A DNA stretch of 64,000 nt. Source: Aurantimonas sp. Leaf443. GTDB taxonomy: Bacteria; Pseudomonadota; Alphaproteobacteria; Rhizobiales; Rhizobiaceae. Where the stretch lies: positions 1-64,000 of the forward strand of contig NZ_LMRD01000007.1 in assembly GCF_001425575.1 (NCBI RefSeq), written 5' to 3'. The notes under the pieces are model-generated. The model did no database searches. It worked only from the letters and a program-made list of their open reading frames with translations, and had not been told where the DNA came from. The translations under genes and the position numbers were made by a program. Positions within the stretch are counted from its first letter, which is position 1; each line of letters begins with the position of its first letter. Of this stretch, positions 1-7,019 are shown piece by piece.

Positions 1-57
1 GAGACCCTCGCCGACCAGGTCGTGGCCTATCTCAAGGCCCATCACTACATCGACTGA
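1..57 (+). CDS. C-terminal fragment of an unidentified protein
   Basis: The window opens inside an open frame that ends at TGA 55-57. The last 18 residues read ETLADQVVAYLKAHHYID. The gene is taken as real because a strong hairpin terminator follows directly. The amphipathic end with VVAYLK is reminiscent of the C-terminal helix of small c-type cytochromes, but the fragment is too short to assign, so no function is claimed. Confidence 0.5.
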   Translation, partial: ETLADQVVAYLKAHHYID

Positions 58-71
58 CGACCGACGACCGA

Positions 72-106
72 CGCATCCCCGCGGCGCAAACCGCCGCGGG
101 GATGCG
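72..106 (+). terminator. Hairpin terminator after the left-edge gene
   Basis: A perfect 15-bp GC-rich stem (72-86 pairs with 92-106) closes a 5-nt loop, 14 nt after the stop at 57. There is no run of T after it, so it may act as an imperfect intrinsic terminator. It could also serve the leftward gene that ends at 275, though it is about 170 nt away. Confidence 0.6.
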
Positions 107-274
107 CCCAAGCCGACGGTTGGCGGGCCACGCGCCTCGCACCGGCGTCAGGCCCTGCGCCGGAAGACCGACACGACCGAACGCCCCACCGGCCCCCCCG
201 CGCGGGGCGGTCGCATGTCAAACACGCATCGGCGGGAAAGAGCCGTCTTCACTCCCTCCCGACCGTCGCAACTG

Positions 275-859
275 TTACAGCGCGTTCCAGACCTTGGGAT
301 TGTCGGCCGAGGCCATCTTGATCCAGGACAGGCCCGTGCGGTTCCACGGCAGGATCGCATCGGTGCGATTGTCGAGGACGAAATTTCCGGCGGTCGTGTG
401 GAAGACGAGGACCGCGTGCCCGTCCCCTTCCCGCGTGGTCGCGACCGCCATGCGCAGCGACGAGGCCGGCAGGCCCGCCGCGATGAGCTGGCGGCGCTTG
501 GTCAGCGCGAAATCCTCGCAGTCGCCGGACGCGGTGCCGACCTCCCAGAGATCGCGTTCGTCGTCGACCCGCCCCTTGATCCGGGCGTTCACGCTCCGAT
601 TGATTCGCCGCACCGTCGCCAGAACCTCCGCTTCGGCTTCCGCGACCGCCGGCCCGCCGGCCTGGCAATCGCCCGGATTCTTGCGGCAGAAGAGAATGTA
701 GGCGAAGGGCGCCAGCGTCGTGCCGCGCACCGCCATCGGGGCGGAACGTTCCATGCGTCGCGCATAGAGCCCGACATCCGCGGCCGGCGCGAGATCGGGT
801 GCGCAGACGACGAGACCCACGGCCGCCAGTAGTGATCTGTAGAGAGGCGATGCCGCCAT
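275..859 (-). CDS. Periplasmic transglutaminase-like cysteine protease (BTLCP/LapG family)
   Basis: A 194-residue protein with an N-terminal hydrophobic signal peptide (about residues 8-26, AlaProAlaAla before the mature part). The core carries the Cys-His-Asp triad pattern of the bacterial transglutaminase-like cysteine proteinases: Cys in GDCEDFAL, His in DGHAVLVF and Asp in LDNRTD. LapG, the best-known member, is a calcium-dependent periplasmic protease that releases RTX adhesins from the surface. Many Rhizobiales carry homologues of unknown target. The gene stands alone and faces away from the RTX gene at 1933, but lies in a region rich in RTX proteins. No LapD-like partner is visible. 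Family assignment is firm; substrate is unknown. Confidence 0.85.
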   Translation of the reverse strand: MAASPLYRSLLAAVGLVVCAPDLAPAADVGLYARRMERSAPMAVRGTTLAPFAYILFCRKNPGDCQAGGPAVAEAEAEVLATVRRINRSVNARIKGRVDDERDLWEVGTASGDCEDFALTKRRQLIAAGLPASSLRMAVATTREGDGHAVLVFHTTAGNFVLDNRTDAILPWNRTGLSWIKMASADNPKVWNAL

Positions 860-1932
860 TGCCCTGCTCCGTCATCCATGCCTTCGATGAGCTCAGAGGA
901 CCACGGGCGTCTTAGAGTCTGTTTTCGGGCATTCCCCCAATTTTACCAATTGGCCACTTTTCATCGTGCGCGATCCGGCGGGGCGCTCGGCCATCCCGGC
1001 CGGTTCGCTCGACCCGAAGAAAAGAGAGCCCCTCGCGAACGCGTAGCCGGACGCCGGGGCATGTCGGCTTCCGTCCGTCCCACTCGTGACACGCCCGACC
1101 GGCGACCGCCGGGTTCCGCCCGCCGGCGGCGGGGTGAGCTGCACGCTGCGTCGCAACCCAAACCGCTGCTCGCGACCGTGAACCCAAGCCGTTGACCTAT
1201 TGTCCGATTTCGCAACGGGCGCCCTTACGACCGTATCGTTGCCGAAGTGACGCTACTGGAAAGTCTTGTGCATCGCCGTTCCCGCTGCAAAGACGATCCT
1301 TACAGTCCTTGGAAGCCTGCGAGATGACCGGCGGAACTCCATTTTACACTTGCAAAAGGTTCCCGGACTCCTGAAATTTTTCCGCACACAGGCTATCAAC
1401 AAAACTTGTTCACCATCGTCGTGGCACGCTACATAGCAGGGCGTGTTTTTTACACTGTGTAATTCTTCCCTTGACTGCGTTCCCGATCGGCCGATGCGAA
1501 CGTATGTCCAAGGATATCGACGCGTCGCTCCACGATATGCACGCCAGACGCGTATGGAATGGGATTTTTCGCCAAGCATAGCATCCGCCCTCCCGCCGCT
1601 TTTGACGACGGTAAAAATCTGTAAGCTCGGGAATCATTCTGAAAATGGCATCTCTACTTTCCTGCGCGCACGATCTCCGAGCACCGTTGCGTTGAATTGC
1701 CCCATATTAGGACAGTTCCATTTTAGTTTTCGATTTCTTAAAGGCGCGACCGGAATCCGAGGCAAGCAACGAGGCTTTTCTTTACCTCCTGCACCATGGT
1801 ATGCGCTTTCCTAACGACGAATGACGGATGCCGCGCATCGAGCCCCCGCTAACGCCCATCCATCGTGCCTCGTATGCAACCGGCGGCTCTACACGACCCG
1901 CCGCCGACCATGACTTTCTAGAGGAGCCTCAT
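860..1932. other. Long intergenic region without a convincing gene
   Basis: About 1.07 kb lies between the protease start and the RTX gene start. The first part (860-1200) is GC-rich. From about 1200 to 1830 the composition is clearly lower in GC than the flanking genes. Open frames here have no recognisable domain, biased composition and no good ribosome site. It probably holds the promoter and long leader of the RTX gene at 1933; a small RNA is possible but nothing proves it. The 9-mer TTTTACACT occurs twice (1342-1350 and 1448-1456). Confidence 0.6.
1450..1462. promoter_or_regulatory. Palindromic site TTACACTGTGTAA
   Basis: A perfect 6+1+6 inverted repeat (TTACAC, T, GTGTAA) in the AT-richer part of the leader upstream of the RTX gene. 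Its left arm belongs to the 9-mer TTTTACACT that also occurs at 1342-1350. The form fits a dimeric regulator site, but no regulator is identified and no known consensus was matched with confidence. Confidence 0.35.
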
Positions 1933-2688
1933 ATGGCCACGAACGGCAACGACATCATCGACGGCACGAACGGCCCCGACATCATTGACGCACTGGCGGG
2001 CAACGATACGATCAACGCCCTCGCCGGCAACGACACGATCAACGCTGGCGGCGGCGACGACGTCGTGAACGGCGGCGGCGGCGACGACTTCATCAAGGGG
2101 TCGAACGGCGACGACGTTCTGAAGGGCTCCAACGGCAACGACACGATCAACGGCGGCGAAGGCAACGACCGGATCAACGGCGGCGAAGGCAACGACCGTC
2201 TCGTCGGCGGCAACGGTGACGACCGCCTGGTCGGCGGTCTCGGAGATGACGTTCTGTCCGGCGGTCCGGGCAATGACGCTCTCTCTGGCGGCCCCGGCAA
2301 CGACAAGCTCAACGGTGGCGTCGGCCGTGACATCATTAGCGGTGGCGCTGGCGACGACCAGATCCTCGGCGGTGGCGGCAACGATAAGATCAACGGCGGC
2401 GCCGGTGACGACATGATCCGCGCTGGCAACGGCAACGACACCGTGAACGGCGGCGGCGGCGGCGACGTCATCAATGGCGGCGAAGGCAACGATACGATCA
2501 AGGGCAGCAACGGCGACGACTTCATCCTCGGCGGCCTGGGCAACGATCAGCTTTCCGGCGGCGCGGGCAGCGACACGCTGCAGGGCGGCGAAGGCAATGA
2601 CATCGTGTTCGGCGGCGAAGGCAACGATCGCCTGTTCGGCGGCGAAGGCAACGATCGCCTGACCGGCGGCACGGGTGCCGACGAGTTC
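1933..2688 (+). repeat. 27-bp-period tandem repeat encoding RTX nonapeptides
   Basis: Twenty-eight consecutive 27-nt units code for the nonapeptides of the RTX protein. The units differ at synonymous and variable positions, but neighbouring units such as those around 2150-2200 and 2585-2660 are nearly identical. This suggests local duplication and makes copy-number change by slippage or recombination plausible. Confidence 0.85.
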
Positions 2689-2928
2689 TTCTTCCTGGCT
2701 TCGGACGGCTCGAACTCCAACGACACGATCACCGACTTCCAGGACGGTGTGGACACGATCGTCCTGCGCGGCAACATGTCCGTCGCTTCGGTTTCGAGCG
2801 TTGGTACGGCCGGCACCAAGGTCACCTTCGACAACGGCTCGACGGTGTTCCTGAAGGGCGTCGACGTCAGCACGATCACGATCGACGACTTCGTTTTCCA
2901 GGACGGCGCCACGGTCGGAATTCTGTAA
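1933..2928 (+). CDS. RTX calcium-binding protein made of 28 tandem nonapeptides
   Basis: The start chosen is ATG 1933, preceded by GAGGAG (1921-1926); an upstream in-frame ATG at 1828 has poor context and unlike composition. The 331-residue product has no Sec signal. Residues 1-252 are 28 consecutive nonapeptides of the GGxGxDxxx type, in phase from the initiator Met. The last ~79 residues (acidic, hydrophobic, ending in DFVFQDGATVGIL) resemble the C-terminal export signal region of type I substrates. Calcium should fold it into a parallel beta-roll after secretion. It may be a structural component of the extracellular matrix, exported by the PrsDE-like system at 30706-33902. The lack of any other domain is unusual. 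Confidence 0.88.
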   Translation: MATNGNDIIDGTNGPDIIDALAGNDTINALAGNDTINAGGGDDVVNGGGGDDFIKGSNGDDVLKGSNGNDTINGGEGNDRINGGEGNDRLVGGNGDDRLVGGLGDDVLSGGPGNDALSGGPGNDKLNGGVGRDIISGGAGDDQILGGGGNDKINGGAGDDMIRAGNGNDTVNGGGGGDVINGGEGNDTIKGSNGDDFILGGLGNDQLSGGAGSDTLQGGEGNDIVFGGEGNDRLFGGEGNDRLTGGTGADEFFFLASDGSNSNDTITDFQDGVDTIVLRGNMSVASVSSVGTAGTKVTFDNGSTVFLKGVDVSTITIDDFVFQDGATVGIL

Positions 2929-2949
2929 TCTCCGCCGCGGAGACAGAAT

Positions 2950-2990
2950 GAGGAAAAGCCCGGATCGCTTTGCGATCCGGGCTTTTCCTC
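2950..2990 (+). terminator. Strong intrinsic terminator of the RTX gene
   Basis: A 19-bp perfect stem (2950-2968 with 2972-2990) with a 3-nt loop of T, followed by TTT, lies 21 nt after the RTX stop. The A-rich left and T-rich right arms suit a bidirectional terminator. It isolates the RTX gene from the polymerase gene at 3219. Confidence 0.85.
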
Positions 2991-3218
2991 TTTAGAGAAG
3001 GCTGCCGTCGAGCGGGACGCCTTCGACATATCGATCCCTGTAAATCTCTTCGCGCCGTCGAAAGCGCCGAGTCGGCAATCGGCGCCGAAGGATTCGCCTC
3101 AGACACAGCCCGTCGCGACGCGCCGTTGGCGGATCGTCCCGGTCGAACAGGAATGCATGCAGCGCCCGGCTTGCAACGAGAATGCTGCCGACGAAGATGG
3201 GCAGGCGGAAGAACGAGC

Positions 3219-4604
3219 ATGATGCAACTCATTGCGCGCCAGATCGGGCCGCGCGTCTTCCTTGCCGTCGTGATACTGGCTCCCCTTCTCTTCGGATCGG
3301 CCACCGTCCGCTCGATTGCGTTCCTGCTGGCCCTTTCAGCGCTTGCTCTCCTTCTGGCTCCCGCGCCATCGTCCCGTCGCCTCGCCGTCCTGCTCGCCCT
3401 GAGCGGCAGCGCCTTCGTCATGTTCGCGCTGTTCTCGTCGCTGCAACTGACGTTCGCCTTCGGGCTCGTCGGATTCGACCCGATCGCTCTCGTCGACGAG
3501 GCGCGGTCGCTTCTCCTGCCCGTCCCAGGTGGCCCCGCCTTTAGTCTTGACGCCAGCCTCTATCCCGAAACCATGATGCGCGCCCTCCTGGCCACGCTGG
3601 TCTTCTGGAACGCTCTCCTCTACGGCCAGGACCGCAACCGCGCGCTCGCCAGCCTCAACACGATGGTGGTCGCCACGGCGATCATGAGCGCTTTGACCAT
3701 CGCCCTCTTCGTCGCCGATCCCAGTCGCGTCCTCTGGCGGGAGAAGGTCGCCTATTTCAGGGATTTCACCGGACCCTTCGTGCATCGCGGCGCGGCAGGC
3801 GCCTGGCTTTGCCTCTTGGGGATCAGCGCAGCCCTGCTTCTGGTCAGGGCGCTGGATCATCTCCTGACACATTTCGTCGTGGACGACGCTTCCCTGCCCA
3901 AGCGGCTGCTCCTGGCCTTCTTCGCCGAGCCGATCCGCCTGACCTTCCTGGCAACGGTCACGGTCCTCACCGTGGCAGGATTGCTGCTGACGCAGTCGCG
4001 GACGGCGGGCCTCGTATTCGGGTTCAACATCCTTGGCCTGGTCGCAATCCTTTTCATGACGCGCCTCGGTTCGACGCGCGCCACCGTGGCCATCGCCGTC
4101 ACAGTGCTCACCGGCTTCGCGCTGATGTTCGCTGCCGCCGGCTCGGGCCTGCGCGATCGGCTGGCCGACACGAGCTTCTTCGAGGAAGGGCGATGGGAGA
4201 TCTGGGGATCGACCCTCCGCGCCATTCTCGACCGCCCGATCCTGGGCTTCGGCGCGGGGACGTTTCGAGACCTGTTTCCCCTCTTCCGAAGCGAAGCGCT
4301 TGCGTCGCTCGGCCCCATCCAGAAGGCGCACAGTCTGCCGCTGGAGATCGCATCGGAATCGGGCCTGCCGATCGCCGTTCTTCTCTGTGGGCTATGGCTG
4401 GGTATCAGCGTCTATCTTCTGGCGGGCCTGCTTCGTGCGACACGCTTCGACGCCCTGCGTTCGGCCGGGGTGTTGGCGGCCTTCTCCGCCATCCCCTTCG
4501 TGTCGATCGACGTCATCTACGACACATTCGGCTATGTCGCGCCGCTGCTCGCCATCGTGGGCCTCGCGCTCGCACAGCCGGAGAGCCGCGCCCCTCGAAG
4601 CTGA
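3219..4604 (+). CDS. Wzy/O-antigen ligase-like membrane polymerase (first of two)
   Basis: A 461-residue polytopic membrane protein with about ten hydrophobic segments. It has the Wzy_C-type features: a large loop with TQSRTAGLVFG at the start of a membrane segment, then RWEIWGSTLRAILDRPILGFGAGTF and a following KAHSLPLEIASESGLP. This family joins polysaccharide repeat units at the periplasmic face, or ligates O-antigen. ATG 3219 (or the adjacent ATG 3222) is chosen because GGAAG at 3207-3211 is well spaced; upstream in-frame codons give Arg-rich, non-membrane sequence. It is convergent with the sulfotransferase gene at 4767. Which glycan it polymerises is inferred only from the neighbours. 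Confidence 0.82.
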   Translation: MMQLIARQIGPRVFLAVVILAPLLFGSATVRSIAFLLALSALALLLAPAPSSRRLAVLLALSGSAFVMFALFSSLQLTFAFGLVGFDPIALVDEARSLLLPVPGGPAFSLDASLYPETMMRALLATLVFWNALLYGQDRNRALASLNTMVVATAIMSALTIALFVADPSRVLWREKVAYFRDFTGPFVHRGAAGAWLCLLGISAALLLVRALDHLLTHFVVDDASLPKRLLLAFFAEPIRLTFLATVTVLTVAGLLLTQSRTAGLVFGFNILGLVAILFMTRLGSTRATVAIAVTVLTGFALMFAAAGSGLRDRLADTSFFEEGRWEIWGSTLRAILDRPILGFGAGTFRDLFPLFRSEALASLGPIQKAHSLPLEIASESGLPIAVLLCGLWLGISVYLLAGLLRATRFDALRSAGVLAAFSAIPFVSIDVIYDTFGYVAPLLAIVGLALAQPESRAPRS

Positions 4605-4766
4605 CCGACCGCCAGATCTGGCGAAGGCGAAGCCGCAGGCCTCGAATGGGATCCTTCGAAATCCGACGAAGCTTCAACCTCGCAGCGCCTCGCGCCCGTC
4701 CGTTGCGCTGGGCCTTCCTCGATCAAGTGATGATCGGACGATCGAAAGCGGTCGCGGCGCCGCGTT

Positions 4767-5615
4767 CTACGAAGCGCGGAAGCGCTTCCACGGCACCTGG
4801 GTCCCGAGCAGAGATTCCAGCGCGCGGACGTCCTCCTCGAAACTCCGGACGAGCGCCGCCTCGGTTTCGGGGCGCATCGGCGCGGTCGCGTCCCGAAGGC
4901 TTTTCTGATTTGCGCTTCGCATCTGCCGAATGCCGGGCAAGGTCTTCACCTGTTCGACAACCGCGCCGAGCCCCGCCTTGCGCGCCCGCTTCCCGAGCCG
5001 CCACAGCATCATTCCGACAGCCCGGTTCTTGTAGTCGACACTTTCGTTGGCGCTGCGCCGGACGAACTGCTCGGGCTCGCGCGTACCCATGAAGGCCGCC
5101 AGACGCCGGGTTTGCGCAAGGCTATCGGCCTTCACGTCCTCCTGGAAGGTCACGTGGATCTGCTCTCGCGGAAACGTCGCGAACCATCGCTGGAGATGAT
5201 GCGCGTAGCGCCCCTGGTTCAGGTAGAGCGGATTGTTCTCGATGGCCGTTTCGAACACGAGATTCGCGCCGGAGAGGTGGCCGGCCCGGACCTCGTGGAG
5301 ATGGTTCGAATAGGCGCGTTCGACCGGATCGCGCAACGTCACGAGAATGAGGAGATCGCGATTGTAGAGATGCGCTCTCTGCGGTGCGTCGGACGAGATG
5401 AAGTAGGACGGCGAAACCTCTCCGCGGAACCTCCGTTGCGCGCCCTCCGCGAAGTGGCGCTCGTACCATTCGTATCCGTGGTCGTAGAAGTAGCTGAAGA
5501 AATCGACCTCTTTCCGATCGCTGACATAGACGTCAGGAAACTGCGCCAGAGCGCCGTAGAGCCAGGTCGAGGCGCATTTCTGCGCGCCGATGCCGATGAA
5601 GTTGGCTTTCTGCAA
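4767..5615 (-). CDS. Sulfotransferase family protein (sulfotransferase 1 of 3)
   Basis: A predicted PAPS-dependent sulfotransferase of 282 residues from TTG 5615, which has GAGGAAG five bases upstream. An ATG at 5708 is also in frame, but the extra 31 residues look non-native. The N-terminal GIGAQKCASTWLY is the 5'-phosphosulfate loop and RDPVERAYSNH the 3'-phosphate site. A central region (FFSYFYDHGYEWYERHF, then GEVSPSY) is typical of bacterial carbohydrate sulfotransferases. It should move sulfate from PAPS to a sugar hydroxyl in the cytoplasm before export. Neighbouring polymerase and export genes suggest the acceptor is the locus polysaccharide. The enzyme family is clear; the acceptor is inferred. 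Confidence 0.85.
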   Translation of the reverse strand: MQKANFIGIGAQKCASTWLYGALAQFPDVYVSDRKEVDFFSYFYDHGYEWYERHFAEGAQRRFRGEVSPSYFISSDAPQRAHLYNRDLLILVTLRDPVERAYSNHLHEVRAGHLSGANLVFETAIENNPLYLNQGRYAHHLQRWFATFPREQIHVTFQEDVKADSLAQTRRLAAFMGTREPEQFVRRSANESVDYKNRAVGMMLWRLGKRARKAGLGAVVEQVKTLPGIRQMRSANQKSLRDATAPMRPETEAALVRSFEEDVRALESLLGTQVPWKRFRAS

Positions 5616-5986
5616 GGTGACTTCCTCAATATGCTGGCCGTCCACGACGCCGCGCCATGCCGGCGAAGGGCATCGTCCCGGTCGCCACGCGTTGGTGCAA
5701 CGTACCATGCTTTCGCATGGCGTCTGCCCCGCATCCCCGCATGGCTGAGCGGCGGTGACGGCGGCGCTGCATCCGGACCCGACCTTGCGGCATCCGGGTC
5801 ACATTGCATCTTTACCGTGAATCAAACCTTTACGTTGCATCGCCCGCTGGTCTTTGAATATCCCTGGCTAGCGTGATAACGGTTTGGGCAAGGCGGGCCC
5901 TGCCGGTCCAACGAAAGTCTTTATTCTATCGTAGCCGTGGCCCAGCAGCCAAGTTTGCAGGCCGCGCAAGGGCGGAGTTCGGTTTC
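5616..5986. promoter_or_regulatory. Divergent promoter region
   Basis: About 370 bp separate the leftward sulfotransferase from the rightward secreted-protein gene. The stretch 5800-5880 is AT-richer than its surroundings and contains TTTGAATAT-like sequence suitable for promoters, but no confident -35/-10 pair or operator was found. No gene is seen. Confidence 0.4.
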
Positions 5987-6895
5987 ATGACATTCTCGAC
6001 GGTCTCGGATCGTGGACGATCCTCGGTTTTCGCCTTGCGCGTCGCAGCGGGTCTCGCGGCCCTCACGATCGGCATGTCCATGTCGGTCGGCTACGCACAG
6101 GATGGCGGGTCCGCGACGGCGCCGGCTGCGACCGGCGAGACCGCGGCCCCGTCTTCGACGGTCGCGCCTGCCGCCGCCGATACCGGCGCGACGGTCCCCG
6201 GCGCCGTCGACCCGGCGGCCACCACCCCGGCTGACACGACGGCCGCCAACATGACCGGCACGCCGGACCAGGCGACCACGATCGATCTCGCCGCGCTGCA
6301 ATCCAGGATCCCGGCCAACCCGGTCTACGACTCGCTGGCGGCCGATTTCGATCGCAACCCGAAGGTGTTCTTCGACGGGTTCGTGGCGCGCGGCTCCTCC
6401 GTCGCGGTGCCGGCCCGCAACGTCCTTCTCAGCCGGCCCGCCGCGATCGACCAGGTCATCGAGGCCATGCGGACCTACGGTCTCAGCACCGAGCCGGCGC
6501 GCCAGCTGGCGGTGGGCGTCGGGCAGGCCGCCCTCGTCTATTCGAAGACCCTTCCGGAAGTCTCCGTGGCCTTCCAGGAGCGCATGGCCGCGCTCGAGAG
6601 CGAGACCATCCGTCTCGCCTTCTCCGCGGCGACGGGCGACATCGCGACCGCAGCCCTCGGCTTCGGCTCGGTCGGCGCCGGCGGCGGCACCGCTTCGGCA
6701 TCGGGTCCGTCGATCTCCGGCAATTCGCTGAGCGGCTCGGCGAATTCCGGCAGCGACGGGCCGATCGACGTCCTGTCGCGCCAGGCGGGCCGCTCGGGCG
6801 GCCTGACGCTCGGCGCGGTCGGCGACGGCGGCGATGGAGACAATCTGACGGTCGTGATCTGCACGAGCCCGACGACCTTCGCGATCTGCCGCTAG
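5987..6895 (+). CDS. Secreted Ala/Thr/Pro-rich protein of unknown function
   Basis: A 302-residue protein not recognised as any family. ATG 5987 is chosen because it places a signal peptide near the N terminus (hydrophobic segment about residues 16-34, cleavage after SVGYA). An ATG-initiated frame could run further upstream to 5873. The mature part begins with about 60 residues of low-complexity Ala/Thr/Pro/Gly. A compact helical segment follows (about 95-220, including NPKVFFDGFVARGSSV), then a Gly/Ser-rich tail with two Cys near the end (VICTSPTTFAICR). It precedes the wzc-like gene on the same strand, so a role in the cell envelope or matrix is likely but unproven. Confidence 0.7.
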   Translation: MTFSTVSDRGRSSVFALRVAAGLAALTIGMSMSVGYAQDGGSATAPAATGETAAPSSTVAPAAADTGATVPGAVDPAATTPADTTAANMTGTPDQATTIDLAALQSRIPANPVYDSLAADFDRNPKVFFDGFVARGSSVAVPARNVLLSRPAAIDQVIEAMRTYGLSTEPARQLAVGVGQAALVYSKTLPEVSVAFQERMAALESETIRLAFSAATGDIATAALGFGSVGAGGGTASASGPSISGNSLSGSANSGSDGPIDVLSRQAGRSGGLTLGAVGDGGDGDNLTVVICTSPTTFAICR

Positions 6896-6953
6896 GCCGA
6901 GCCTCGGCTGCGGCTGTGGCTGCGGCGTAGGCACCTGGACTTTTGGATGATTC

Positions 6954-6977
6954 AGCCGACGGCGAAAGCCGTCGGCT
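6954..6977 (+). other. GAAA-tetraloop hairpin before the wzc-like gene
   Basis: A perfect 10-bp stem (6954-6963 with 6968-6977) capped by GAAA, a GNRA tetraloop, lies between the secreted-protein gene and the co-polymerase gene. It has no T run. It could be a terminator, an mRNA stabiliser or an attenuator of the downstream operon. Confidence 0.45.
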
Positions 6978-7019
6978 CGGTGTGATCGGCACGAGCCGGT
7001 CGAGCGGTGGGCAACACAC

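Noticed and set aside
937-953. CCAATTTTACCAATTGG near the protease gene start
   Set aside because: It contains an 8-bp palindrome and a partial repeat but no second copy or link to a known regulator; too weak to report as a site.
878-1814. Several short frames in the long leader before the RTX gene
   Set aside because: No ribosome sites, no recognisable domains and biased Arg/Pro/Ser composition; the region is better explained as promoter and leader.
1933-2688. Regular short repeats that could suggest a CRISPR or VNTR array
   Set aside because: The 27-bp period encodes RTX nonapeptides in frame; there are no unique spacers and no cas genes. It is protein-coding repeat DNA.
4610-4623. Perfect 14-bp palindrome CGCCAGATCTGGCG after the first polymerase gene
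   Set aside because: It has no loop, so it is not a hairpin terminator, and lies between convergent stops where an operator is unlikely. One such palindrome can occur by chance in a window this size.
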